A stretch of 37,176 nucleotides of DNA from an uncultured Muribaculaceae bacterium (GTDB taxonomy: Bacteria > Bacteroidota > Bacteroidia > Bacteroidales > Muribaculaceae). The notes beneath the pieces are model-generated. The model was not told where the DNA came from, did not search any database, and was given only the letters and a program-made list of their open reading frames with translations. Each line of letters starts with the position of its first letter. Position 1 is the stretch's first letter. The position numbers and the translations under genes were made by a program. The stretch covers positions 1 to 37,176 of the forward strand of contig CAJTKG010000027.1 of NCBI GenBank assembly GCA_910576935.1. Reading direction: 5' to 3'. Shown piece by piece: positions 23,209 to 32,501 of this stretch.

Positions 23209-23949
23209 TTACCCCTCGTTGTTCAGCGCTTCAAGCTCTGACGGGTGTTTCATGAAGTATTGTTCGAGCATGTCGCTGATATTGAAATAGCATCCTGTCG
23301 GGTCGGAGTCTTTTGTGCGTTTGATTTCGATATAGTCATAGCACGGCGGCTCAAAGCGCTGAGCTGAGGCTGTGAGCCCGAGCAGGTTCAGGAAGTCGTA
23401 TTCGTGGCCCGGATAGACGACCGTCCATGCTGTTTCGGCTGTGGTGCCGTCGCCCGAGGCGGCAATGACAAGCAGCAGATGGTTGAGTTTGTGCTGCCAT
23501 ATCTTTGCGAGATCGTATTTACCGTTCTGTTCATATACGTAGACTCGGTTGACAAGCTGCCGCAGGTTGACAGGGTTGTCCTGAAGGACAGCCATGGCAT
23601 AGTCGAGCATCATTTGGCGTTCCGATCTTGTGCGTTTGCTTTTGGCATATATCGGCGTAAGCTTTTCGAGCATGTCGGCCCGCGGAGCGGGGCGGTATGG
23701 GTCATAGTCTTCCTGAAACAGAGTACCGTAGTAGAAATATTGGTAGTCGGTGTCGCTCATGACCGTGTCATTTGACATAAACCGGTTGAGCAGACGCTGA
23801 TAGTAGCGCGGCGAGTTTTCGTCGGTTACAGCTTCTTTGATGGCTCTGAGGTCGGGTTTGCCGAGGGCTTCGCGCGGATTTGTCGCCCCCAGGCCGATGC
23901 CCGAACAGACGAGCGCCGCAATTATAAAGGTTAGGGTCTTTTTTAACAT
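23209..23949 (-). CDS. DUF4919-family secreted protein
   Basis: The start chosen is the ATG at 23947-23949 (246 residues), giving a clean signal peptide (MLKKTLTFIIAALVCSGIGLGA); the open frame continues to 24291, but only as a shadow of the neighbouring membrane gene. The mature part matches my memory of the DUF4919 family: PDLRAIKEAVTDENSPRYYQRLLNRFMSNDTVMSDTDYQYFYYGTLFQEDYDPY near the start and a C-terminal part with ISDMLEQYFM. DUF4919 proteins are found in Bacteroidota and have no known role. The gene lies 11 bases after a membrane-protein gene and probably shares its transcript. Confidence 0.82.
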   Translation of the reverse strand: MLKKTLTFIIAALVCSGIGLGATNPREALGKPDLRAIKEAVTDENSPRYYQRLLNRFMSNDTVMSDTDYQYFYYGTLFQEDYDPYRPAPRADMLEKLTPIYAKSKRTRSERQMMLDYAMAVLQDNPVNLRQLVNRVYVYEQNGKYDLAKIWQHKLNHLLLVIAASGDGTTAETAWTVVYPGHEYDFLNLLGLTASAQRFEPPCYDYIEIKRTKDSDPTGCYFNISDMLEQYFMKHPSELEALNNEG

Positions 23950-23960
23950 GCGATTGTAGA

Positions 23961-24467
23961 TTAGAGTATTAAGGCGATATATAGAGAGCCTATGGCAGTC
24001 ATAGTGAAGTTTATGATAGCCGGCATGGCTTTCGCCAGGGCGTAGTTGACAAAGCGGTTGCCCGTCTGCGACAGTTCGCGACCGCCGGGGGTGCGACTGT
24101 AGGCCAGCGTGCCGAGCAGTGCACCGGCTACAGCGCCCGCAATTATTGAGGTTACAGTGGCCGCAACGGCGCCTACTGCTGCTCCGGCGAGAGTTCCCGC
24201 GGCTATATACGATAGTCCGCGTCGCGATCTCGAGATATCTCGCGGCAGTATATATGTGAGAGCCGCGACGATAGCCGACGCTATTCCCCATGACACCATA
24301 GTCGCGTCATTGATGGCGGCGAAGCCGCTGAGGCGCAGTAGCCACATGCCGCAGTAGGTCGGTATGACGGCCGGAAAGCGCGGTATGAATGCCAACAGTA
24401 TGCCGCCGAGATACATTATCGCGGCACAGGCGAGCAATAGCAGTGATGTAGAGTGTGTTTCGGCCAT
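23961..24467 (-). CDS. Small glycine/alanine-rich membrane protein
   Basis: With the ATG at 24465-24467 the product has 168 residues and about five hydrophobic segments. One is a Gly/Ala-zipper stretch (AAGTLAGAAVGAVAATVTSIIAGAVAGALLGTLAY) of the kind seen in DUF456-type proteins, and a basic cytosolic loop RDISRSRRG comes before it. The DUF456 likeness is only a resemblance. It is the first gene of a two-gene unit with DUF4919. The longer open frame to 24560 would read through its -7 box. Confidence 0.7.
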   Translation of the reverse strand: MAETHSTSLLLLACAAIMYLGGILLAFIPRFPAVIPTYCGMWLLRLSGFAAINDATMVSWGIASAIVAALTYILPRDISRSRRGLSYIAAGTLAGAAVGAVAATVTSIIAGAVAGALLGTLAYSRTPGGRELSQTGNRFVNYALAKAMPAIINFTMTAIGSLYIALIL

Positions 24468-24496
24468 TATAATCGTCGTTTTGTCAGGATTGATTA

Positions 24497-24504
24497 CAAA
24501 TTTA
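24497..24504 (-). promoter_or_regulatory. -7 box for the membrane protein/DUF4919 pair
   Basis: TAAATTTG on the minus strand lies 29 bases before the ATG; no clear -33 TTG. Confidence 0.5.
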
Positions 24505-24584
24505 ATGTTTTTTCGAGCGGAAAGGCTGAGTCGTTTTTGCTTTTTTATAAGTTTTGACAATTTTTGTGAATTAGCCCCCGGGTA

Positions 24585-24620
24585 TAAAAACGGCGGCGTC
24601 CGTTGTCAGGTCGCCGCCGT
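24585..24620 (-). terminator. Terminator of the sus-like operon
   Basis: ACGGCGGCG (24590-24598) and CGCCGCCGT (24612-24620) form a 9-bp GC stem; on the minus strand it is followed by TTTTTAT. It lies 27 bases beyond the last stop codon of the operon. Confidence 0.9.
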
Positions 24621-24647
24621 CTGTAGCGTGGTTATCGCTTGAGATTC

Positions 24648-26066
24648 TTATTTCTTTTCGCAGGTAACGGTGTAGTAGATGTCGCTGAAGTCGACGGTTA
24701 CGATATACGTGCCGGCTTCGGCGGGTGAGTTGAGGTTGGGAGCGTTGTCCCAGCCGAGTTCGTTGGGGTCGCCGCCGAAACTCAGATCCCATGCGTCGTT
24801 GCAGCGTATCTTCCACTCGGAGTTGCCTTCCTTGAATGTCACTTCGCCTGTCCAGACGAGGAAATCTTCAGAGGGTGTGAAGTTGGCCGATGCGCTCCAG
24901 TCGTTGAACGCGCCGATAGCGCCGACGGCTGTTACGGGAGTGAGTGTATACTTCATGTCGACGAGGTTGACATAGGCCCAGTAGAGGCCGTTTGCGCCGG
25001 CGTTGAGGTTGCCTGCGCCGCCGTCGTTGGTGAGTTCGCCTTCAACACCGGTCGAGCCGTAGTTGACGCCGTCCCAGTTGGGTGCCGACGAGAATTTGAA
25101 TTCGCCGTCGAGGTGAGCCATACCGTGGTAGTTGATGTAGTCAGTTGTTGTCAGACGCTGGGAATTGAGCTGATTCCAGCCATTGGAGTTGCCCGGCGTA
25201 TAGAGTTCTTCGATTGCCAGTGTGATGCTGTAGTCGAGAGTCTCCATGTTGATGGCGACTGTGTGGGGGCCATAGAAGCCTTCGAGGCGGCCGGCCGAAC
25301 CTTCATTGACGAGTTTGCCGTTCTCGGCGTTGGCGACTTCGGGGAAGTAGCTCAGCACCGACGACGATGCGGGATCACCGGGGCACGTGATTGTCCAGCT
25401 GAGGTCTCCGTTGAAATTGACAAGAGCCTTGAACTCGGGATTGTCGTATACATCGGTGTCGTCGTGCATGAAAGCGACAGCCTCGGTTGTGCCGTCGGCA
25501 TAAATGACGTTGAAGGTGTAGCTCTCGGCGATAAAATAGTCGGTGGGATAGGGCTGCACGTTGACTGTGGTGGTGCCGTAGTAGCGGTTTTCACCGCCCA
25601 GACGTATCAGCTCTGTAGCTTTGCCGCTGGTCTTTTTGGCGCTGACGGCAAAGCGGACGTAATTGGCCTGTGCCTTGGGGTTCTTGCTGATGACCTTGAC
25701 ATAAGCCTCTTCCCATTCGGCGGGCGACACGCAGAAGACCGAGTCTTCGTTGACAGTGACAGGCAGTTCGGCGAAGTTGGCAAAGTCTTCGGTTTTACTT
25801 AGCTGCATGACTGCCGAATACTCATATCCGGCAGGCCAGTTCTTGGCTTCGGCGCGGCATACCTGCACATTCTCGCCGGCATTGTTCAGCTCGCCCAGGT
25901 TGATGACAGCCTGTGAGGCGTCGGTGGCGACGAGGGTGAGGTCGTCGGGAGAGAAAGCTGCGAGCTCGGGGTTTACAACGGGTATACCCTTTGAGTCGTC
26001 ATTGGCGTCGCAGGCGGCGAGGCCGATGGCGAGAGCTGCTATAGGGAGAAAAATAAATTTCTTCAT
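24648..26066 (-). CDS. SusF/SusE-like outer-membrane glycan-binding lipoprotein
   Basis: This 472-residue protein has a lipoprotein signal (LAAC, Cys19) followed by DANDD, acidic residues after the cysteine that fit export to the outer surface in Bacteroidota. An immunoglobulin-like N-terminal region (about 40-150) precedes beta domains of the SusE/SusF type with their characteristic GNSNGWNQL, EFKFSSAPNWDGVNYG and GAFNDWSASANFTPS ... WKIRCNDAWDLSFGG, the aromatic-rich sites that bind starch in the prototype proteins. It is the last gene of the cluster, 28 bases after the SusE-like gene, and ends at a strong terminator. Starch as ligand is a guess from the domain type. Confidence 0.88.
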   Translation of the reverse strand: MKKFIFLPIAALAIGLAACDANDDSKGIPVVNPELAAFSPDDLTLVATDASQAVINLGELNNAGENVQVCRAEAKNWPAGYEYSAVMQLSKTEDFANFAELPVTVNEDSVFCVSPAEWEEAYVKVISKNPKAQANYVRFAVSAKKTSGKATELIRLGGENRYYGTTTVNVQPYPTDYFIAESYTFNVIYADGTTEAVAFMHDDTDVYDNPEFKALVNFNGDLSWTITCPGDPASSSVLSYFPEVANAENGKLVNEGSAGRLEGFYGPHTVAINMETLDYSITLAIEELYTPGNSNGWNQLNSQRLTTTDYINYHGMAHLDGEFKFSSAPNWDGVNYGSTGVEGELTNDGGAGNLNAGANGLYWAYVNLVDMKYTLTPVTAVGAIGAFNDWSASANFTPSEDFLVWTGEVTFKEGNSEWKIRCNDAWDLSFGGDPNELGWDNAPNLNSPAEAGTYIVTVDFSDIYYTVTCEKK

Positions 26067-26094
26067 TTTCTTTAGACGTTCTTTTGATTAAACA

Positions 26095-27339
26095 TTATTT
26101 GGCAAGGTCGAATGTAACTTCCGATGTGTTGGCATCGACTGTGACTGTCACCTCTTTCTCACTCACGCCTTTGACAAGGAAGCAACCTTCGCCTTCAACG
26201 GCGGGGGCAGCCTGACCAAGGGTCACCTCAAGGTTGACACTGCCGTCGGCAGAGCTTGAGAACTCGGCTGTGCCCCAGCCTGCGAGGTTTTTGTAGAAGC
26301 GGCAGTACAGCTCGTCATTGTCAAGCTTGGGCATTGTGAATGTGCCGGTATAGATGCCGTCACCGGTCTTGTCGGCGAGACGCCAGTTTTCATAAGTGGC
26401 GGCGTTGGCTTCATTTGGCTCGGCCCAGCCGGCATTGTTGCCGACCATATAGATATATGACGCGGGGCGGGCTACACCTTCTTCGATGTGGATGGTCATA
26501 TTCTTGAGGTTGACGATGATTGTCATCATGCCGCCGGCCCAGTCGGGGAAGCTGAATGCGCCTTTGCCTTTGACTATCGTGCCGTCGAATTGGCCGTTCT
26601 CAAGCGAGAAATCAAGGGGATTGTCATCGGCCTGCGAGCCGTATGAATCGTCGTCCCAGCCCGTGAGAGCGCTGTAGAAGCGGAACATCGCATCACCGGC
26701 GGCGATATCGAATGTGCCGATATAGATCTCGCTGCCGATGTTGTCGTCGGCTTCGTAGAGTTTCCAGTCTTCATAGTGGGCGGCATTCCCGGCATCAGGA
26801 CCTTTCCAGCCTTCGGGAGCACCTACGAGATAGATGAATCCGGGCACTTTGACAGTGTAGAAGAAGTCTACATCAGAAATCTTGACGATGTTTGATGCGA
26901 TTTTTGTGTCGGCCACACCGGCGATCTCAGCCGTGGCGCGGAAGAAAATATCGCGTACATGGTCGTTTTCAAACGGAGCCCAGGTGTCGGCGCTGTTGAT
27001 GCCGAGCAGATCGAGGATGGTTTGGTTTACGTCGAGGTCTGACATCACCATTGTGGCGCTGAACGGATCGGCGATCTTGACCGGGAGCGATGAACCGAAG
27101 TTCTCGTCGAGCGACAGCTCAATGCTGTATGTGGTCTGTACGCCCACGCCGTAGTTGGGCTGAGAGCAGGTCACCATCATGCTGTTACCCTCGGTTAGCT
27201 GATAGTATTCGGCTGCGAAGGGCGGTGTGTTGAGTTTAAACTCGGTGGGCTTTTCGAGCACCGGGCTTTCATCGCGGCTGCAAGACGACAGACCGCCGAA
27301 GACTGCCGCGGCTGCGAGGAATAATGCTATTTTTTTCAT
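26095..27339 (-). CDS. SusE-like outer-membrane glycan-binding lipoprotein
   Basis: The start is placed at the ATG 27337-27339 (414 residues), which gives a clean lipoprotein signal (LSSC, Cys20); an in-frame ATG three codons earlier is also possible. A SusE N-terminal domain (about 27-140, PVLEKPTEFKLNTPPFAAEYY) is followed by two homologous binding modules: one near GAPEGWKGPDAGNAAHYEDWKLYEAD ... MFRFYSALTGWDDD, the other near GNNAGWAEPNEANAATYENWRLAD ... CRFYKNLAGWG. These look like an internal duplication. SusE-type proteins hold glycan at the cell surface for the SusC/D importer. The gene lies about 29 bases after susD. Confidence 0.88.
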   Translation of the reverse strand: MKKIALFLAAAAVFGGLSSCSRDESPVLEKPTEFKLNTPPFAAEYYQLTEGNSMMVTCSQPNYGVGVQTTYSIELSLDENFGSSLPVKIADPFSATMVMSDLDVNQTILDLLGINSADTWAPFENDHVRDIFFRATAEIAGVADTKIASNIVKISDVDFFYTVKVPGFIYLVGAPEGWKGPDAGNAAHYEDWKLYEADDNIGSEIYIGTFDIAAGDAMFRFYSALTGWDDDSYGSQADDNPLDFSLENGQFDGTIVKGKGAFSFPDWAGGMMTIIVNLKNMTIHIEEGVARPASYIYMVGNNAGWAEPNEANAATYENWRLADKTGDGIYTGTFTMPKLDNDELYCRFYKNLAGWGTAEFSSSADGSVNLEVTLGQAAPAVEGEGCFLVKGVSEKEVTVTVDANTSEVTFDLAK

Positions 27340-27368
27340 TGAAATCATGTCTTGTTTGAATGAGAAAA

Positions 27369-29051
27369 TCATTTAGAGTAGCCGGGGTTCTGACGATAGC
27401 CCTGGAATGAGATGACTTTTGAAGGAATAGGGAAGAGATTATAGTGCTCAGAGGTCTGAATGCCGGTCTGAACGCCGCCCTTCCAGTTCCAGTTATAAGA
27501 CGAACCGGCGTATTTGCCGTGGCGCACCAGTGCCGTGCGGCGGTCGTTCTCGCCGTAGAGCTCGCGGTTGCGTTCTGCCAAAATATTGTCGGCGTTGAGA
27601 TTTGCGGCCGTCCAGTTGTCAAGACCTGCACGGCTGCGGACGGCATTGACATATTCAAGAGCTTTGGCTACAGTGCCTGCTCCGCCGAGAACGTTTGCTT
27701 CGGCTGCGGTGAGGTAGATTTCGGCAAGACGTATCATCGTCCAGTCTGAACTTGCGAATACCTGGCTGCTCAATTCTACTGATGCGTCGGTGTCAATGCT
27801 GCCGTCTGTGTTATATACAAAATTGGTATATTTCAGTGGTGCATAACCCTTGCCGTAGCCGTCGTTGCCTTCGATGATCTTGTTGTCGATTTCGAAACCG
27901 TCTTTCTTGGTCTTCCATATGGCGGCACGTTTGTCGAGGGCTACACCGTCAGCAGTCCAGTCAAACATCTCCGAGAGTTGCTGGCGGGCTACCATACAGG
28001 TCCATTGGGCGTTGAGATTGCAGTCGCCGACAGACGAGATGTTGTCGTATGAGCCGCAAGCTGCTGCGATGTAGAATGTCGAGCCGCCGTAGCTCTGGAG
28101 GTTGAAGCCGTCCTGAGGTATTGTCATGATGATCTCGTGTGCGCGGCTGCCTTCGTTGGTATATTCGTGGTTGTTGGCGCCGAAGAGTGCGAGATAGCTT
28201 TCGGCCAGGCCGGTGCCGTTAAGCCCTTGGCCGTTATGGTAGGCTATGATCTTCTCGCAGATATTCCAGCACTTGTCATAAGCGGGAGTGATACCCCATG
28301 TGGCTGCGTTGAGATAGAATTTGGCCAGAACGGCGTCGGCGACTTCTTTGCCTACATAGCCGTATGTAGGGTCGGTGTAGCTGTCGCCCCACTCGGCCGA
28401 AACCTGCTCGAGGGTGGCTACGACGCGTTCGTATATCTCGGCGCGGGTCATCTGGGGGGGAGCAGTGCCGGCGGCGGCACTTTCGTCGATATAGCCGCAG
28501 TCACCGAAGCAGTCGATGGCATAGAAGTAGCTGAGCGAACGCAGCACCTTGGCCTGGCGGATATAGTCGGCGGCGGTTGCCTGAAGGTTTTCGGGCAGTT
28601 GGAAAGCGCCGCTCTCGACTGTGCGTATAAACTGGTTGCAGAGGGCTATCTCGGCATAGAGGCGTGAGTAGGCCGCATACATTATCTGATTGTCGGCGGC
28701 GAAGTTCATTGTCACCAGTTCATAGAAACCGGCGTCATTGAACTGAAGCCACGAAAAGTTGTCGGTCGTCAGTTCCTCAAGATTGAAGACTGTGCGGGTA
28801 TATGTGCCGGCACCTGCATCGCCGAAACCTAGTATCGAGCCGTCGGCTGCGCCGTTGCCGGCGGTAGCTATGCCCTGATATAACTCGGCAAGACAGCGGT
28901 CGAGATATTCGGCCGGTTTCTGTCCGAAAATATCGGGAGTTATCTGGTTGGGGTTTTGGACGGGCACGTCAAGGTCGCCGGTGCAAGCGCTGAAAGATGC
29001 GGCTGATGCGGCTATGCCGAGTCCGATTAGTATTTTGTTGATTGCTTTCAT
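27369..29051 (-). CDS. SusD/RagB-family outer-membrane glycan-binding lipoprotein
   Basis: The 560-residue lipoprotein (SAC, Cys23) acts as the lid of the SusC transporter and binds glycan at the cell surface. It shows the SusD pattern: CTGDLDVPVQNPN at the mature N-terminus, TPR-like helical repeats (AAYSRLYAEIALCNQFIRTVE, YIRQAKVLRSLSYFYAIDCFG), MIRLAEIYLTAAEANV, YVNAVRSRAGL, ILAERNRELYGENDRR, and the C-terminal NLFPIPSKVISFQGYRQNPGY. It lies 31 bases after susC in the same operon. The ligand is not readable from the sequence. Confidence 0.95.
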   Translation of the reverse strand: MKAINKILIGLGIAASAASFSACTGDLDVPVQNPNQITPDIFGQKPAEYLDRCLAELYQGIATAGNGAADGSILGFGDAGAGTYTRTVFNLEELTTDNFSWLQFNDAGFYELVTMNFAADNQIMYAAYSRLYAEIALCNQFIRTVESGAFQLPENLQATAADYIRQAKVLRSLSYFYAIDCFGDCGYIDESAAAGTAPPQMTRAEIYERVVATLEQVSAEWGDSYTDPTYGYVGKEVADAVLAKFYLNAATWGITPAYDKCWNICEKIIAYHNGQGLNGTGLAESYLALFGANNHEYTNEGSRAHEIIMTIPQDGFNLQSYGGSTFYIAAACGSYDNISSVGDCNLNAQWTCMVARQQLSEMFDWTADGVALDKRAAIWKTKKDGFEIDNKIIEGNDGYGKGYAPLKYTNFVYNTDGSIDTDASVELSSQVFASSDWTMIRLAEIYLTAAEANVLGGAGTVAKALEYVNAVRSRAGLDNWTAANLNADNILAERNRELYGENDRRTALVRHGKYAGSSYNWNWKGGVQTGIQTSEHYNLFPIPSKVISFQGYRQNPGYSK

Positions 29052-29082
29052 ATTTATTGTTCAGCTTGTTTTTAACCGGTTA

Positions 29083-32000
29083 TTAGAAATTGGCCACTAA
29101 GCCGAGTGAGAAAGTGACGGGACGCGGATAGGCGTTGCTGTCGACGCCTGAGAATACTTCGGGGTCAAGACCGCGGTATTTGGTGATGACGAAAGGATTC
29201 TGTACGGCACCGAACAGACGCAGACGCAGTTTCTCTTTCAGGAGACTGTCCCATGTGTAGCCGACGGTGATGTTGTCGCAGCGAAGGAAGCTGGCGTTCT
29301 CGACGAAGTAGTCAGAGCGCACGAGGTTTGATGTCGAGCTGGCGTTCATGAAATAGAAGTCGCTGTCGATTACGTTGTTGAGGATGTTGCCCTGACCCTG
29401 GAGACCCGAGAGGTTCATCATGCGGGCGCGCATGCCGTTGAAGACATAGTTGCCGATAGATGCGCGGAGCACGATTCCGAAGTCCCAGTTTTTGTAACGG
29501 ACGTTGTTGTTGATGGTCATTGTCACCTTGGGGTCTTTCGAGCGTTTGATCACGAGATCCTGGTCGTTGATGCGGCCGTCGCCGTTCTGGTCGACGTAGA
29601 CACCTTCGAGAGGATTGCCGTCTTTGCCGTAGACCTGTTCGAAGACATAGAACGAGTTGGCGGGATAGCCTACTTTGTGTACCTGTATCGGGCCGGCGTT
29701 CTCGGATGCCGGGTTGCCGTAGGCGTCGAGCTGGAATGTCCGGTCTTCTTCCGACGAGCCGGTGAGCGATGTGATCTTGTTCTTGTTCCACGCGATGTTG
29801 TAGCCGAGAGTCCATGTGAAGTCTTTTGTGACGACAGGACGGGCTGTGATGGTAAACTCGAGACCGATGTTGCGCAGTGTGCCGATGTTGCGGGTCATCA
29901 TGTTTGTGGTTGTCATGCCTGCGGGCACGGGCACGGTGGCGAGAAGGTCTTTGGTGTCGCGGAGATACCAGTCTACATTGAGGCCGATGCGGTTGTTGAG
30001 CCACGCCATGTCAAGACCGGCGCCCCATGTGGTTGTCTCTTCCCACTTCAGACTTTCGTCGTATGCATTGGGATAGAGCGGATTGATCCACGGTGTGGCG
30101 ATGCCGGCCGGGCTGGGATAGTATACGCTCTGACCCGAGATGTAGTAGACCGGTGTATAGTTGTTGTAGCCTGCCACTGCCTGCTGGCCGGTGACACCCC
30201 AGTTGAGGCGGAGCTTGAACTCGTCCCATACGCCGGTGTAGTCTTCGAAGAAGTCCATGTTGTTGATTTTCCAGGCAAGACCGAGAGCGGGGAAGAGACC
30301 CCAGCGGGTGTCGGGCGAGAAACGCGAGGTGGCGTCGTCACGAAGGGTGAATGTCAACAGATAGGTGTCGTCGAACGCATAGTTGAGTCGGCCGTAGAAT
30401 GACATAAGCATCAGCTTGTTGCGGTCGCGGTAGACATAGTTGCGGGCCTCTTCGGTCTCGCCGTAGTCATAACCGATATGTGACTCTGTGGCAGGGTCGA
30501 CGTTGACAGCCCAGCTGTTGGCTGCCGCATCATAGACTTTGCTGTAGCCCATCGATGTTATGCGGTTCATGTTATGTCTCATGTAATCGAAGCGCTGCCA
30601 TGTATAGCCGACCATCACATCGAGGTCTGATTTGATAGCCTCGAAGTTCTTTTTGTAGTTGGCATAGAACTCAAGCATGGTGTTGCGTGAAAGCTGATAG
30701 TTGTAGTACTTCGATGCTGCGCCGTCATAATATTTCTGTTTCCACGACTGGGGCGAGTTCTGAAGCACGCGGCTGTCACTCTCGCCCTTGACTACGTCAT
30801 AGGCAAGGTTGAGGTTGAAACGCAGCTCGGGGAGGAAGTGGAGGGCATAGTCGAGCTGGAGGTTGCCTACAGACGACCATGACTTCTCTGTGTTGTTGAC
30901 GCCGTTGAGCATGGCGACGGGGTTGAACGAGCCGTTGGTCTCGAGGTTGCCGTCGTTGTTGAGCAGCGAGGTGTAGCCGCCGTAGATCGGTGCGCCGATA
31001 TCACCCTTGGTGTCGTAGGCTGTGTAGACGGGGAGTGTCGGGTTATAGGTGAGCGCCGAGTATATCGAATTGGTGTCGGCGTTGCGCTGCGAGATATATG
31101 TGCCTTTGACGTTGGCATATACTTTGAGGAGACCGCCGAAAAATTCGGGCGAGAGGTTGAAGCCTGCCGTCGTGCGGTCTACGTTTGATGTCTTGAGTAT
31201 ACCGTTGTTGCCCGAGTAAGAGACGTTGACGCGGTAGGGGAGGAAACCGGCTGTGCCGCCGATGCCGAGGTTGTAGTCCTGCGACACTGATGTGCGGTAG
31301 ATTTCATCCTGCCAGTCGGTGTTGGCTTCGCCGAGCAGACGCTCTGACCCCGGGGTATATTCCATGATCTTGTCGCGGTACTGGTTGCCGTCGAGCACGT
31401 GCCAGCGGCGGCCGGGAGTAGCGACATGCATGTTGGCCGAAAATGTAACCTGCGGACGGCCTTTCGTGCCTTTCTTCGTGGTGATGATGATGACACCGTT
31501 AGATGCACGCGAACCGTAAATGGCTGTTGCCGAGGCGTCTTTGAGGATGGTCATCGACTCGATGTTGTCGGGCGATATCATTGTCATCGGGTTTGCTGCG
31601 CCGTAGCTGCCGTTCATAGGCATACCGTCGATGACGATGAGAGGGTCGTTTGAGGCGTTGAGTGATGCACCGCCGCGGATACGTATGTTTGCGCCGCCGC
31701 CGGGTGCGCCGCCGTCGGTTGTGACAACTACGCCCGGGCTTGCACCGACGAGAAGGTCGTTGGCTGATGTGGCCAGACCTGCTTCGATTTCGTCGGGCTT
31801 GACAACGGCGATAGAGCCGGTGGCGTCAGATTTCTTTACTGAACCGTAACCGACGACAACTACTTCGTTGAGAAGCTCGCTGTTGTTCTTGAGAGTTACG
31901 TCGATGCGTGTGCGGCCTTCGACAGCCACTGTCTGTGACTCATAGCCTACATATGAGAAGACCAGAGAAGCGTCAGGAGCGACTTCGATGCGGTAGTTGC

Positions 32001-32196
32001 CGTCGATATCCGTTGCCGCGCCCACACCCGGTACGCCGAGTACTGTCACTGATGCGCCGATGGCGGGTTCGCCTTCAGGCTCGTAGACAGTACCGGTGAC
32101 TGTGATTTTTTGCGCTAAAGCCGGGAACGCGAGGCTGATGACCATTGCGATGGCAAGCCACGCTTTCCGATTCATTTGAAAACAAATGTTCTTCAT
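29083..32196 (-). CDS. SusC/RagA-family TonB-dependent outer-membrane transporter
   Basis: The 1037-residue protein has a signal peptide (ending ALAQ; a second ATG at codon 8 could be the true start), an N-terminal carboxypeptidase-regulatory-like domain (ITVTGTVYEPEGEPAIGASVTVLG ... YVGYESQTV), and the SusC signature with TonB box and plug (LNEVVVVGYGSVKKSDATGSI, IRIRGGASLNASNDPLIVIDGMP, DNIESMTILKDASATAIYGSRASNGVIIITTKKG). A 22-strand-type barrel follows, ending in an aromatic residue (SLGLVANF). It imports oligosaccharides bound by SusD, powered by TonB. It is the first gene of the four-gene cluster. The upstream 339 bases carry no regulator gene. Confidence 0.96.
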   Translation of the reverse strand: MKNICFQMNRKAWLAIAMVISLAFPALAQKITVTGTVYEPEGEPAIGASVTVLGVPGVGAATDIDGNYRIEVAPDASLVFSYVGYESQTVAVEGRTRIDVTLKNNSELLNEVVVVGYGSVKKSDATGSIAVVKPDEIEAGLATSANDLLVGASPGVVVTTDGGAPGGGANIRIRGGASLNASNDPLIVIDGMPMNGSYGAANPMTMISPDNIESMTILKDASATAIYGSRASNGVIIITTKKGTKGRPQVTFSANMHVATPGRRWHVLDGNQYRDKIMEYTPGSERLLGEANTDWQDEIYRTSVSQDYNLGIGGTAGFLPYRVNVSYSGNNGILKTSNVDRTTAGFNLSPEFFGGLLKVYANVKGTYISQRNADTNSIYSALTYNPTLPVYTAYDTKGDIGAPIYGGYTSLLNNDGNLETNGSFNPVAMLNGVNNTEKSWSSVGNLQLDYALHFLPELRFNLNLAYDVVKGESDSRVLQNSPQSWKQKYYDGAASKYYNYQLSRNTMLEFYANYKKNFEAIKSDLDVMVGYTWQRFDYMRHNMNRITSMGYSKVYDAAANSWAVNVDPATESHIGYDYGETEEARNYVYRDRNKLMLMSFYGRLNYAFDDTYLLTFTLRDDATSRFSPDTRWGLFPALGLAWKINNMDFFEDYTGVWDEFKLRLNWGVTGQQAVAGYNNYTPVYYISGQSVYYPSPAGIATPWINPLYPNAYDESLKWEETTTWGAGLDMAWLNNRIGLNVDWYLRDTKDLLATVPVPAGMTTTNMMTRNIGTLRNIGLEFTITARPVVTKDFTWTLGYNIAWNKNKITSLTGSSEEDRTFQLDAYGNPASENAGPIQVHKVGYPANSFYVFEQVYGKDGNPLEGVYVDQNGDGRINDQDLVIKRSKDPKVTMTINNNVRYKNWDFGIVLRASIGNYVFNGMRARMMNLSGLQGQGNILNNVIDSDFYFMNASSTSNLVRSDYFVENASFLRCDNITVGYTWDSLLKEKLRLRLFGAVQNPFVITKYRGLDPEVFSGVDSNAYPRPVTFSLGLVANF

Positions 32197-32280
32197 GCAA
32201 GAGTTTTTTAAAGTTGAACGTAATTTAATTATTTATGTAATGTTAATATAATCTCGTTTTATTTCTTGGACTTAAGGCGT

Positions 32281-32304
32281 CGACAGTTTTGCCGGCGACT
32301 GTCG
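32281..32304. promoter_or_regulatory. Inverted repeat upstream of susC
   Basis: CGACAGT and ACTGTCG form perfect 7-bp arms separated by 10 bases, 85-108 bases upstream of the susC start. It could be a regulator site or an mRNA-leader hairpin. Confidence 0.4.
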
Positions 32305-32501
32305 AGACAGTTGCCGAGCATCTGAGTATTTTCGTTTTGTCTATATACTGTTCGGTATAAAGTTATGATATAATCTCTGTATGTCTGGCTTGGTGCTTGT
32401 TTTCACGGCCTTGCCTTTTCGTGCTTTATGATTCACAAATTAAGACAAAATTTGCCATAATACACAAATTTTTACAAGCAAATCTTTTTACCCCCCCCAT
32501 T

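Noticed and set aside
23950..24291. N-terminal 114-residue extension of the DUF4919 protein
   Set aside because: It overlaps the neighbouring membrane-protein gene in another frame and is Arg/Ser/His-rich; the internal ATG has a proper signal peptide.
22705..24467. Terminator between cdd and the DUF4919 gene
   Set aside because: The 30-base gap (23179-23208) only offers a weak GGGG/CCCC pairing without a T-run, not enough to annotate.
25113..25802. Plus-strand 229-codon open frame
   Set aside because: Antisense to the SusF-like gene, composed of Val/Gly/Asp-rich shadow sequence without domain features.
29677..30402. Plus-strand 241-codon open frame
   Set aside because: Antisense shadow of susC; His/Cys/Gly-rich with no recognisable motif.
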